A stretch of DNA of 12,902 nt from Pelagophyceae sp. CCMP2097 (Eukaryota > Sar > Pelagophyceae): assembly GCA_026770575.1 (NCBI GenBank), contig MU657609.1:20479-33380 (forward strand), given 5' to 3'. Made by a program: the position numbers and the translations under genes. The notes below the pieces were generated by a model, which saw only the letters and a program-made list of their open reading frames with translations, made no database searches and had not been told where the DNA came from. Shown one piece after another: positions 1 through 8,507 of the stretch (positions are counted from its first letter, which is position 1; every line of letters starts with the position of its first letter).

Positions 1-821
1 GTCGGGCTTGAGATTGTCGGTGCGGAGCCAGCAGTCGAACGGGTGGCGGAACTTGAAATGCTGCATGTCCTCCACACATTGCAGGTGCGTCGCCTGCGCC
101 AGAGCGCCCCTCGCGGCAAACGGCGAAGCACGCAGAAGCCGGAAGGCGAGAACGGCAAAGCACGCAGACGGGGGGGGGGCAAAAAGGCCCGCAGAGGGGA
201 GGATTCCGCATTGGACGCTGCGTCGCGGGCGTCGTCGGCAATCCTGACGCAGTCGCCGAGCGGGCAGGGGCATTGGACGAGGAAGCCCGTGGTCTGGTTG
301 CACTTACGCCGCGGGTGTTTTGCGAGGAGGTCTTCAAAGGCCAGAGCTTTTCCGGCCGGACGACCTGCGTCCACAGCCGCATGGAAGCCAGCCCACAGCG
401 CGGCGATGCGCCCGGCGCGTCTCCGCCGCGCTGCGGCGGCGCGTTGACGTACTCGAGCCATCTGCGGAAAGAGGCGGCGCTTGGCTCGGTAGAGGTGGGC
501 GAAGGCTTTACGACCGGCAGTGGCGCGAAGTGTCCTTCGCAAGTACCCTTCTCGATGCGTGCCCCCCCCAGAAGTACACCGACGCGTAATACGCGCAGGG
601 CTCGCGCATGAGGCGGAAGTTTTGCGGGGATAGTTGCTGCGGGGTGAAACTATTAGACTCGCCGCGGACTATTGAAATGTCGGCGCCTCCCATGCGCATG
701 GCAAGCTCCGCGTGCACCGCCGTGCCCCCGGCCTTTTTTCCAAATGGTAGAGGACCACGCCGGGCGGCGCCGCGCCAGCCAGCGCCGCGAAGCCGACGAG
801 CCACCGCAACGGTGACCGCAT
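1..821 (-). pseudogene. Sulfotransferase-like gene, 3' partial, frame-broken
   Basis: The minus strand encodes a PAPS-dependent sulfotransferase-like protein (expected role: sulfate transfer from PAPS to a glycan or similar acceptor in the secretory pathway). From ATG at 821 it begins MRSPLRWLVGFAALAG, a signal-anchor-like segment, then VVLYHLEK followed in another frame by AGGTAVH, which together resemble the 5'-phosphosulfate loop (H-[IL]-x-K-x-G-G-T). Further on, LMREPCAYYASVYFWG matches the 3'-phosphate motif (R-x-P...S-x-Y), and the last visible exon has CWLRTDNLKPD, like the C-terminal R-x-E/D-N-L-x-x-D motif. A plausible intron is 248-94 (GTCAGG...GCGCAG), joining GDC to ATHLQC. The frame breaks at the A6 run (738-743 region) and at the 8-base homopolymer 562-569, and is ambiguous between about 420 and 560. 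The family call rests on three motifs. A decayed gene and homopolymer sequencing errors are both possible. The 3' end lies outside the window. Confidence 0.6.
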
Positions 822-1342
822 GCAAACGAGGGAAAGCAGCGCAGGGAAGCAATGCGGCCGGAGGCTCGGTCTCCGCGCGCCACAATGTGCCACGGCAGCG
901 TTCTGTTTTGTACCGAGCGTCGCCGCAGTGGGGGTCGCACGTCTCGAGACGCGCGCAATCGAATCGAATCGATATCCTTTTGTGGTGACTGTTTACGAGA
1001 AAGGCAATTTCCTCGCAACGTCGACGCGGCCAGGGAAGAATTCACACGACGCGTATTGGCCTTTGCAGGGCGTGGATGAGACAGACAAGGAGCCGCAGAG
1101 ATCGAATGGTTTTCAAGTGCAAGGACGCGCCGAGTAAACGCACCTCGGCGAGACCGCCGGCGGTGCGTCGTCACGGTGGACTGGCAAGTGTCGGCCGCAC
1201 CCTTGCGGCGCCGCTCCAAATTTCCGCCGTGCGCCGCAAGCCTACGCGGCTCTATTGCCCTCTCTTCGGGTGTGTGTTCACGATCCGTCCAGTTTCAGCG
1301 ACCTTTCGCCCAAGTGAAGCGTCGAACCCACGTGGCGTGACC
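822..1342. promoter_or_regulatory. Divergent intergenic region between sulfotransferase-like gene and amine oxidase
   Basis: No convincing gene is visible here. The region separates two divergently transcribed starts (821 minus, 1343 plus) and so should hold both promoters. A perfect G-box-like palindrome CCACGTGG (1328-1335) lies just 8 bp upstream of the amine oxidase ATG. No clear TATA box is seen. Positions 1044-1098 resemble the right edge of the window (separate entry). Assigning promoter function is inference. Confidence 0.35.
1044..1098 (+). repeat. Dispersed repeat copy A (matches 12842-12902)
   Basis: This stretch contains CGACGCGT, then GCAGGGCGTGGATGAG (1065-1080), then CAGACAAGGAGCCGCAG (1082-1098). 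The same three blocks, in the same order and orientation, occur at the right edge of the window with one mismatch in each of the two longer blocks and a few extra bases between them. Both copies lie 5' of a minus-strand gene start (821 and 12715). It could be a repeat family fragment or a shared upstream element. Confidence 0.6.
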
Positions 1343-3598
1343 ATGGCGGCCATGCACTACGACAGAGACGTGGTCATCGTCGGCGCCGGCGCCGCGGGGC
1401 TGGCGGCGGCGCACGAGTGCGAAGCTAAAGGATTGTCGTACATCGTCGTCGAGGCTTCCGAGAAGTCTGGGGGGCGCGTCCAGGAGATGGTCCTCGACTG
1501 TGGTGACATGGGCACGGCCACGTTCGCCGCGGGCGCCGAGTTCGTCCACGGCGACGTAGACAATCCTTTGCTGACGTTGCTGAAGAAGGCGAACGTTGCG
1601 CTAGTAGAGCGCGTCTACCCGAACTACGTCTACCTCGGGAAGGAGGCGGCGCACCTCCACGCCGACGCCGCGCTGCAGCAATGGCCGGCCTTGAAGGCCG
1701 GCATGGCATGCTACGACGCCATCCTCGAGGCGGAGACCGAGATCGTTCCGGGAGAGACTCTTCTGCAGTACTTCACGCGACACAACGCACCCACCCGCGT
1801 CCACCGCACGACGCGGGGGTGCATCGCCGTCTCTGAAAGGACGGACGCGCGGGCGTCGAAGGGTTGCCCGCGACGAGAAAGGCCTTTTTTCCGCGCTTTC
1901 CGCGCTGTGAGGCCTCGACGACCACGGCCCTCGGAGGATACTCGACGCGGGGCCCTACAGAGGCCCTTCGCTACAGAGGCCCTTTTTCAAAAACCCCCTT
2001 CGGGAGACTCCTTCTCGGGCCTTGGCAAAAAAGTGGAGAGCATGTTTTACGCAGTTAAAAATAGGTCCCCACTCGCTTCCTAGACCTCCTTGATGCTTTC
2101 TATGCCAACGACTACGGCGACTCCTCCGACGCACTTTGCGCGGCGGCCGTGCAGTTTGAAGAACGAGCGTGGAAACACGGCGAGTCGTATTTGATATTTG
2201 AGGACGGCAACACCATGTCCGCCGCAATGTGCGTCGCCGGATTTGGATTTGGTTGAATCCTGTCCGTCGCAATCATGTCCGCGCCGATTAACCTTGCCGA
2301 TTACCACGCCTACGTAGCCGCGCGCTCTCATCGGGCGTCTCCGTCGAGTTCCACAAAAAGGTCAAGACGGTCAAGCACGGCGCGCACGGGGTTTCCGTCG
2401 TCATGGCAGATGGTGCGTCCGTTCAAAGCGCGTCTCGGAAGAAACCGACGCTTCCTCTCAGGCGCGACGCTGACGGCGCGCGCGGTCATCTGCACGGCGC
2501 CGACGGGGGTCGTGCGCGACTACATGTCCTTCGAGCCGCCTCTGCCGGTGAGAAGGTCCTGCGGAAGACGCCCAAAGACCAAACCCGGTCCGACAGGTCG
2601 CAAAGGCGGCGGCCATCAGCGGCATCGTGCCGGGCCACGCGCTCAAGGTGCGGTCGTATTGGTTTGCGGTGCTTGTGTAGTGTTGTCGTTTCTGCGGTTT
2701 TCCGTCTCGACAAACGCAGACAAACGCCGTTTAGGTCTGCGTCGTCCTGCGCGAGGCGTTGTGGCCCGCAGACTGGTGGGACAGCGTCTGCGCCGACTGC
2801 GTCTTTCCCGAAGTCTGGCGCAGCACGAGCAAGGCGCCTTTTGTCGTCGTCGGTAAGCCTTTTATTTGCAGTCCTCCACGTGACGGATTCATGGGCTCGT
2901 GCGAAAGGGGCCTTGTGCGACGAGGCCGGGCTCGCCTCGTGCGAGACGGGCGGTCCTCGAACGCTTCGTTGACACGCAGGCTTCGTCATGGGCGCGCGCG
3001 CGACGCGCCTGCTGACGCGCGGCCGCGAGGCCGTCTTCACCCTCCTGCTCCAGCAGCTCGACACCATGTTCGCCACGCCGGGCAACCCGAGGTGCGTGGG
3101 GCAATAGGCTCGTCTTCAAAAGGGCCCCGGAGGCGATTGAGGCTTGCCCGCTTGACTTACCCGCCCTAGGCCTGCCACCGACGGCTGCGTCGCGCGCGAG
3201 CTCTGCGACTGGGGGGCGCACGAACACACGCGCGGCGGCTACACGTCCGCTCGCCGCGTCTGCAATAGCGCCAGAGCGAGAGCCGCAAGGGGCCCCTCGG
3301 CTCGCCCGCCCCCCACGCTTTCTCCGCCCAGGTACCCGCACGCCGGCTCGCCGCAGCACCGCGCGCATTTGGCTGCGCCCGACGGCTCTGGCCTCTTTTT
3401 CGCCGGCGAGGCGGCCAATCTCGTCCTCAACCCTTGCGTGCAGGTGCGGTCTCGATGAGGACCCTTACAGGGCAAGAGGCGTTTGCAAAGAGGTCGCCCG
3501 CCGCAAAGAGGTCGCCCGCCGACACCTCGCCTTAGGGTGCGATGGAGTCTGGCGTGCAAGCGGCGCGCGCGGCGGCGGCGCACCTGGCGGCGCAATAA
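1343..3598 (+). CDS. FAD-dependent amine/polyamine oxidase, 10 exons
   Basis: This is a flavin amine oxidase of the polyamine oxidase/monoamine oxidase family, which oxidises amines with FAD and produces H2O2. Exons: 1343-1798, 2065-2228, 2318-2412, 2462-2547, 2597-2647, 2735-2852, 2980-3091, 3170-3244, 3332-3443, 3536-3598. They splice in phase to 443 aa. Residues 10-20 hold the Rossmann motif VVIVGAGAAGL, with acidic E37, GGRV at 43-46 and GAEFVHG at 64-70. PPLP plus the ALK lysine (about 284), followed by REALWP, lines up with the flavin-adjacent lysine region of polyamine oxidases. GGYTYPHAGS and LFFAGEAAN (407-415) are the C-terminal FAD-binding signature, and an Ala-rich helix ends the protein. 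The chosen ATG sits directly before the Rossmann strand. Intron 1 (266 nt, GTCCAC donor) and intron 8 (GTCCGC donor) have weak donors and were placed by frame and homology. No transit peptide or peroxisomal SRL tail is seen. The gene appears intact; substrate is unknown. Confidence 0.92.
3485..3520 (+). repeat. Two 18-bp tandem copies in last amine oxidase intron
   Basis: GCAAAGAGGTCGCCCGCC occurs twice back to back, without mismatch, inside the intron 3444-3535. It ends 15 bases before the acceptor TTAG. Confidence 0.9.
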
Positions 3599-3931
3599 CA
3601 GAGGATCCCCTTTGGGGGGGCTCCACGGAGGCGTTCGCCATCCGCCAAGGCACCGCGGAGAGGTCACGGCACCGCTGACGCCCGAGCTGCACGTCTGAGT
3701 CTTGCGCGGCGGCACGGCGCCGCCGCCCCCTCGGGTCTCGGGCGGCGGCGCGGGTCGGCAGACGCTGAAAAATAAGACTTTTTGTATGCACCTCAAAGGG
3801 CCGGAAGCCGGGGGCGACTACGCTCCGTCGGATCAGCATACGTTTCCAAAGCGGCCTTGAAAAGTAGGAGGGATTCCGCGCGGCCGTCGCCGAGCCCGCG
3901 CACAATGTCAAAGGCGACTCGGCATCAGCGC
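3599..3931. other. Convergent 3' intergenic region
   Basis: This separates the stop codons of the amine oxidase (+) and the Ala-rich gene (-). No gene is seen. It holds a GC-rich inverted stretch (GGCGGCACGGCGCCGCC near 3709-3726, then GGGCGGCGGCG near 3740) and an A/T-rich patch GAAAAATAAGACTTTTT at about 3766-3782 that could serve polyadenylation. These roles are inference. Confidence 0.4.
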
Positions 3932-4926
3932 TCAGTTGCCGAGCTGTAGTACGCCGTCGCGGTCGGCACCGGCGCCGCTCGGCAGCGCGCGGGCGGCGTG
4001 GTCCGCCGCGGCCTGCGCGAGTCGAAGTGCGCAAAGGCTCCCCGCCGCACGGCCCCAGCCTCGGCACCAAAGCCTGCAGCGGCAAAGGAATTCCGCCGGA
4101 AAAAGGGACGCCGCTTTGTGACGGCGTCGAAGGAGCGCGCCCGCGCCGCGTCGAGCTGGCGCTCGACACGCAGCGCGGCAGCGGCTCCTTCGGCGAGGGC
4201 GTGCGTCTGCGCCGCGAGCGCGGCTTTGCACTCGAGGAGCTCCAATTCTTTGTCTCGCACGGCCGCGCCGAGGCGGACCGATAGCGCCGAGGCGTCGAAG
4301 CAGAGCGCGAAGGCCTCGGCGTTGACCGCCGCCTCGACGGCCGCCTCTGCTGTGGCGGCGCTGCGGGCGTCGAGGTGCGCGTCGGCGCGGACGCAGTCCG
4401 CGAAGGAGGCGAGGCGTGCGTGGAACAAAGCGCGCATGTGTTCGTAACCCACGCGGCTCCGCCGCAGCTCCGCCACGAACATGGCAAGCACCGCGGCGTC
4501 GGCGTCGGCCGCGCCGGCGGCGCGGAGATCTTGCGAGAGCAGGGCCGCGGCCTACCGGGACAACGAATGGGCCGGTCCGTCTGAAGGGACAACGAGTAGA
4601 CGGAGCCTCCTTTCGGTCCACTGGCAGCAGGCGACGAATTTGCAAAGGCCGGTTCCTGCTGCGCGAGGCATCGAGGGCCTTCCCTGCGCGGGGTGGCGCA
4701 CCGCCTCGACGGCTTGCGGGTCGCGCCGGGCCGCGCCGTCGTAGAGAAGGAGGAGGGACTTATCGAATGCTTCGCGTTCTGCGACCGTCGCTCCGGCCGC
4801 TGCCCTTGCGACGGCCGCCTCCACGGCACCCAAAGGCCCGGCGAGGTGCGCCAGCACGCCAGAGGCCTCCAGCGCCAGCTCCGACGCCAGCGCCGCCGCC
4901 GACGGTGCGGCAAGAGCGCACGACAT
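3932..4926 (-). CDS. Ala-rich coiled-coil/helical protein, 3 exons
   Basis: I do not recognise the family. Minus-strand exons 4926-4702, 4551-4123 and 4012-3932 splice in phase 0 at both junctions (GTGCGC...GGTAG, 150 nt; GTCACA...GCGCAG, 110 nt) to give 244 aa. It begins MSCALAAPSAAALASE and ends VLQLGN. Nearly the whole product is predicted helix by eye: exon 1 has EREAFDKSLLLLYDG; exon 2 opens AAALLSQDLR and continues through VAELRRSRVGYEHMRALFHA to KELELLECKAALAAQTHALAE, with heptad-like Leu/Ala spacing. No signal peptide, membrane segment or catalytic motif is evident. It is divergent from the 5104 gene, with 177 bp between starts. Its exon plan resembles the gene at 6752-7939. The second donor is weak, so the last 26 residues are less certain. 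Confidence 0.72.
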
Positions 4927-5103
4927 GGAATGCGGGTGGTGCCCCGCCCCGCGGAGCTCCGGCCCGGGGAGGGGGAGGGGCGGAGAGAATTCTGAGAGAT
5001 GGCACTTTTTTGAAAAGGGCCACGACCCGACGATTTTTGAAAAGCCCCTGGCGCCGCGCCGCGCCTCGTGCTCGCGCCGAGTCCCGCGCGCGGCGCACGC
5101 GCG
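4927..5103. promoter_or_regulatory. Compact bidirectional promoter region
   Basis: Only 177 bp separate two divergent ATGs. In it, a T-run-GAAAAG motif occurs twice in the same orientation: CTTTTTTGAAAAGGGCC (5005-5021) and ATTTTTGAAAAGCCCC (5033-5048), 28 bp apart. A purine-rich GGGGAGGGGGAGGGGCGGAG stretch lies near 4966-4985. No TATA box is visible. Shared regulation of the two genes is inferred from spacing. Confidence 0.5.
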
Positions 5104-6516
5104 ATGGACACGCCGCCCGAAGCGGCCGACGCGGCGCCGGCCGGCCCGGCGGAACCGGCGGCTACGACGGTGCCGGCTCCCACGGCGGCGCCGGCTCCCG
5201 CGTTGTTCGCCGCGGCGCCGACGGCCCTCCCGACTGCAACGCACGCCTTCGTGACAGCGGCGGCGCTCAAGGCCGCCGCGCTCCGGCTGCGCCTCGCCGC
5301 GCGGCGGGACGAAGTCGCGGCAGAGGAAGTGGCTGCGGCAGAGGAAGCGGCCGTGGCCGACGAAACGGCGGCGCGCGAGGAACGCGCGGCAGACGCGGCC
5401 TCGCGCGGCGGCGGCACCGACGAGTCGGTGCGGGGCGAGGCGGCGCCTCCCGCGGCCGCGGTACGGGCCGAGGCCACCGCGGCCGCTGAAAAGACCATAG
5501 CGCCCGCCGATCCTGGGACGACCACGGAGCCCGGCTCGCGGAAATGCCTCGAGGCCACCGTCGCGCGCCTCGAGGCCGACGTCGCGCGCCTCACGGCCGA
5601 GGCGGCGACTCGCGCGCCTAACGCCCCAACTCCCGAGGCGGCGGTCGCCCCAACTCCCGAGGCAGCGGCCGCGACTCCCGAAGTCGCCGCGCCTCCCGAG
5701 CCGGCGGCCGTGCCTCCCAAGCCGGCGGCCGCGCCTACCGAGCCGACGGCCTAGCCTCCCGAGCCGGCGGCCGCGGCAGAGGGCTCGCACGGCTCCGCGG
5801 AGCCTCCAGAGCCGCAGTGGCAGCGCCCGCCGGAGCGGCCCTTCACCACCGAGGCTGCAGCTGCTGCGGCGGCCGAGAAGCGCGTACAGCTCGAGGCCAC
5901 CATCGCGCAATTCGAGGCTGACAACGCACGGCGCGAGGCCGAGACCGCGCGGCGCGAGGCCACCGTCGCTCGGCTCACGCGCGACAACGCACGCCTCATG
6001 GCCGAGGCGGCCGCGGCTCGCGCGCCCGCCGCCGCCGCCCCCGAGGCGGCTGCCGCGATCCCCGAGGCGGCTCCCGAGACGGCTGTTGCGGCCGAGGGCT
6101 ATCGAGTCTCCACGGAGCCTGAGCGCGGGGACGCGGCTTCAGAGCGCCAGCCGGAGAACGAGCCCGAGGCCAAAGTCGAGCCCGATTCCGATTCCGCGCA
6201 TGGCTCCGTCGCATCGGCCGTCGAGGGCTTTGTGCAGCTCTCGGGGCTGCAGATCCGGAGCAAGATGTTCGTCTCGCATCTCACGGGCGAAGTCGTCGTC
6301 GGCATTTCGAACGCTTTGGCCACGGCGAAGCGGCAAAGGCCGGCGCAAAACTCGGAGGACGCTGTGAAGAAGCAACGCCTTTCCGCGCAGGACGCCGGCC
6401 TCGGCCCGGGCTGGCGCGTGGCAAAGGTTTCGACGGGGGGGACTTTGTATTATGTGGGGCCGGACGATGCCGTTTTTACCACAAAGGCCGCCGCGCTGAA
6501 CCACCGCCCGTCGTGA
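5104..6516 (+). CDS. Ala/Pro-rich coiled-coil protein with C-terminal Trp/Tyr domain; in-frame TAG or 45-nt intron
   Basis: I do not recognise the family. The frame from ATG 5104 (MDTPPEAADAAPAG) stays open to TGA 6514-6516 except for TAG 5752-5754 at codon 217. N-terminus: Ala/Pro region, then charged helix (LRLRLAARRDEVAAEE). Next come a short coiled coil (LEATVARLEADVARLTAE), Pro-Ala-Glu repeats containing the TAG, a longer coiled coil (VQLEATIAQFEADNARREAE to LTRDNARLMAE), and an acidic linker. The C-terminal 100 residues have GFVQLSGLQ, TGEVVVGISNALATAKRQR with a basic NLS-like KRQR, then GPGWRVAKV...LYYVGPDDAVFTTKAAALNH. The last part repeats in the gene at 9384-10578. Its G-W...YYV-x-P...F-x-x-K pattern is loosely like methyl-CpG-binding-type domains, which is only a suggestion. 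Splicing 5710-5754 (GTGCCT...CCTAG, 45 nt) would remove the stop in phase and give 455 aa. Readthrough or a disabled gene are alternatives. Confidence 0.7.
5626..5772 (+). repeat. Pro-Ala-Glu coding repeats, 21-nt units
   Basis: Imperfect units first encode x-T-P-E-A-A-x, then four clean 21-nt units (5689, 5710, 5731, 5752) encode x-P-P/T-E/K-P-A/T-A. The first codon of the four units is GCG, GTG, GCG and TAG. Units 2 and 4 therefore begin with a possible splice donor and a possible splice acceptor. Confidence 0.85.
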
Positions 6517-6751
6517 AGACAAGCGAGGCCAGTAAGATACGCAATCCTATGTGGTCACTCGGGCAATGGCGCCGCGAGGCGAGGCGCCGCGGTGTACGGC
6601 CGACATTGCGCGAGAGGACCGGCGCAAGATGGCTGCGAGACCGCGAATCGTCGCAAGGAGCAGTGATTACGGCAGGGTGTCAGAGGCGGATCGTTTCCAG
6701 GGCGAGGTCGGGAGTTCAGAGGACGCAGAGGATCCGAGTCGAGGTTAAAGG

Positions 6752-7939
6752 TCAGTCGATTTGGTGGGCCTCGGCTGCGAGAAACTTGAAACTGATCCGC
6801 GGCGTCTCGCCCTCGAGCCGCGGCGGCTCGTCCGCGAGCGCGTGGCGCCGGCGCGCCTGCGTCGCAAGTCGGACGCTGTATTCTCGGCCCCACGGGCGAT
6901 TGGACGCCGAAATTTACGCGGTCGTGCGCGCGCCCGTCCTCTTCGAGCCGCCGCTGCGAATGATCCAAAAGCTGCTCCGCGAGGTAGCGCGCCTCGTCGT
7001 CTTGTTGCTTTTCGAGTTGTGCCTGCTGCTTTGAGAGGCCGCGCCTCTCGTCTTCGTGCCGTTTCTCGGCGTCGAAACGCCGTCGCGCGAGTAATCGGCG
7101 CTCCTCAAAGTGCTTTTCCTCGAGGTCCGCGCCGCTTCGGCGGAGGCCGCGCGCTTTGGAATTTAGAAGGAGCACTGCCTCGAAAGCCGCTTCGTCTGCT
7201 CTTTCCATTTCCTTTTCCTGTCGAGCCGCGACGCCGTTTCGAGCCAGCGCCCCTCGGCACCGCGCTTCGTCGGCGAGCTGTTTTGAGTGGTACGCCTTGG
7301 AGCCGTCGAATCGCTGCTGCAAAGACGCCAGCGCCGCTTCGAGCGCCGCTTCAGAGCCGCATGTCGCTTCGGAGCCGCAGCCGCGCAGCGCCGCCACGAG
7401 CGCCGCCGCCGCCTGTCGCGCGCAGTCCGCCGGCCCCGCCGCCGCTTTCGGACGCACCTCTGCGACTGCTGGTGCGTCTTGCTGTTGCACTGCTTCTTCG
7501 ACGGCCTCCCGCCGCTCGAGTACAACCAGCTCCGACGCCGCCTCGCCGCAGTCGAGGCGCAGCTCCTCGACCAACGCCGCCGCCGCCTAGCACCTCGAGT
7601 CAGTCGAGCAGCGGTCGGGCGGGGAAAATGACGCACCTCGAGGAGATCGAGCAGGGGCCGCAGCGCTTCCGCGTCGCCGGCGACCTCCGCAAAGGCCAGC
7701 ACTGCGGCGTCGGCGGCAAAGGCGCCGTCTTCGCAGAGGCTCAGCCGTCCTTCACTGCGTCCCGGGCCTTCACTCGGCCGTTCGCTGCGCCGTCTTTCGC
7801 TGCGAAATCCTTCGCTGCACCGTTCTTCGCTGCTTCGTCCTTCGCTGCGCAGGCCCTCGGCGCTGCGCTGGCCGCCGCGCGACGGCGCCGCCTCGACGCC
7901 CCGCGGCGGCGCCGAGGCGTGCGAAGGAGACGCGCCCAT
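6752..7939 (-). CDS. Charged coiled-coil protein, 3 exons
   Basis: I do not recognise the family. Minus-strand exons 7939-7637, 7586-6918 and 6856-6752 join in phase 0 (GTGCGT...GCTAG, 50 nt; GTAAAT...ACGCAG, 61 nt) for 358 aa. Residues 1-30 are basic and low-complexity (MGASPSHASAPPRGVEAAPS). A Ser-Glu-Gly-Arg repeat follows, then a helix (CEDGAFAADAAVLAFAEVAG). Exon 2 starts AAAALVEELRLDCGEAASEL and becomes a long, highly charged coiled coil (KHFEERRLLARRRFDAEKRH, LSKQQAQLEKQQDDEARYLA). The final exon gives 34 residues ending FKFLAAEAHQID. No catalytic or membrane motif is seen; a structural or scaffold role is inference. It is convergent with the 5104 gene (235 bp between stops). Exon number, intron phases and the Ala-run at the exon 2 start match the gene at 3932-4926. 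Confidence 0.75.
7743..7862 (-). repeat. 15-bp coding repeats (Ser-Glu-Gly-x-Arg)
   Basis: About eight degenerate 15-bp units based on TTCGCTGCG (plus strand) sit inside exon 1 of the coiled-coil gene. On the coding strand they read as five-residue units such as LRSEG, RSSEE, RCSEG, FRSER. The unit length is a multiple of three, so copy-number change preserves the frame. Confidence 0.75.
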
Positions 7940-8385
7940 CGTCGAGACCTCTTCTCGCCTGGTGACCTTTAGGATTCGAATACAATTTCTAAATTGTAAG
8001 AACACCGCAAAAATCTTGACGAGTCAAAAATCTGCCCTTACACATTTCCCGAGCGGTGCAACGCACGTGATTGCTAGGAATGCGACGGACCCCCAGACAA
8101 AGGAGATAGAGCCCAGAGGCCACCTTGCGTTCCTGCTTCAATGCTTCTTGGGGTGGGAAGCATTCATCATCTTTGGACACGACGACCTGCTGGACACGAC
8201 GAACTCCCACAATGTTGGCAAAAGGCATTGAGACGAATCCGGTCTGTTCGACCTTCATTCGGCTCTGTGCGCCCGGGGTCCCTGAGAGGCGCATTCTCAC
8301 TTAAGAGAGCCCCGGTTGGAGAGGCGCACGAATGTACTTCGCAGAGTGGTGAAAAGCCCGTTCTGGTTGACCTTTCTCCTACCGC
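7940..8385. other. Lower-GC block without a defensible gene
   Basis: From about 7970 to 8260 base composition falls clearly below that of the neighbours (for example AATTTCTAAATTGTAAG near 7984). Opposing frames are open: plus 7962-8231 and minus 8300-7989. Neither shows a recognisable motif, and either could be chance or a relic of inserted DNA. A direct repeat TGGACACGACGA occurs at about 8174 and 8191. The 5' region of the 7939 gene must lie at its left end. Confidence 0.35.
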
Positions 8386-8497
8386 AGAGTACATGCGTGC
8401 GACTCAGCGCTTCAGCTCGCCGCGCGTGCACATGGGCAGGTCGTACGACCCCGGCCCGAGCCTGCGCGAGGCGGTCGACGTGCCGACGCACTATTAA
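8386..8497 (+). CDS. Candidate terminal exon, unknown protein
   Basis: A strong-looking acceptor, CTTTCTCCTACCGCAG (8370-8385), is followed by an open frame: EYMRATQRFSSPRVHMGRSY, then DPGPSLREAVDVPTHY and TAA 8495-8497. A GTGAAA donor 42 nt before that acceptor would make a minimal intron, with GTTGACC as a possible branch site. The upstream sequence in the same frame is also open, so an unspliced reading exists. No upstream exon with convincing coding character was found. It may be a gene remnant. Confidence 0.3.
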
Positions 8498-8507
8498 AAA
8501 AAGGGAC

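Noticed and set aside
2229..2317. Stop codon TGA at 2254 as a frameshift/pseudogene sign in the amine oxidase
   Set aside because: It lies inside an 89-nt intron with GTGCGT donor, GATTAAC branch-like site and GTAG acceptor; splicing restores SAAI-RALSSGVSVEF in phase.
3465..5720. Very long minus-strand open frame (about 750 codons)
   Set aside because: It runs antisense to the 5104 gene and out of frame with the spliced minus gene. Its Arg/Ser/Ala-rich composition is typical of a GC-driven shadow, and it ignores the phase-consistent introns.
4552..5910. Minus-strand open frame of about 450 codons
   Set aside because: Only its last part (from 4926 down) is coding, as exon 1 of the Ala-rich gene. 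The upstream Arg/Gly-rich part is the antisense of the Ala/Pro-rich plus gene.
6761..7972. Plus-strand open frame of about 400 codons with SFAAP-type repeats
   Set aside because: It is antisense to the 6752-7939 gene, whose charged coiled coil and two phase-0 introns are more convincing. The plus reading is Arg/Pro/Ala-rich.
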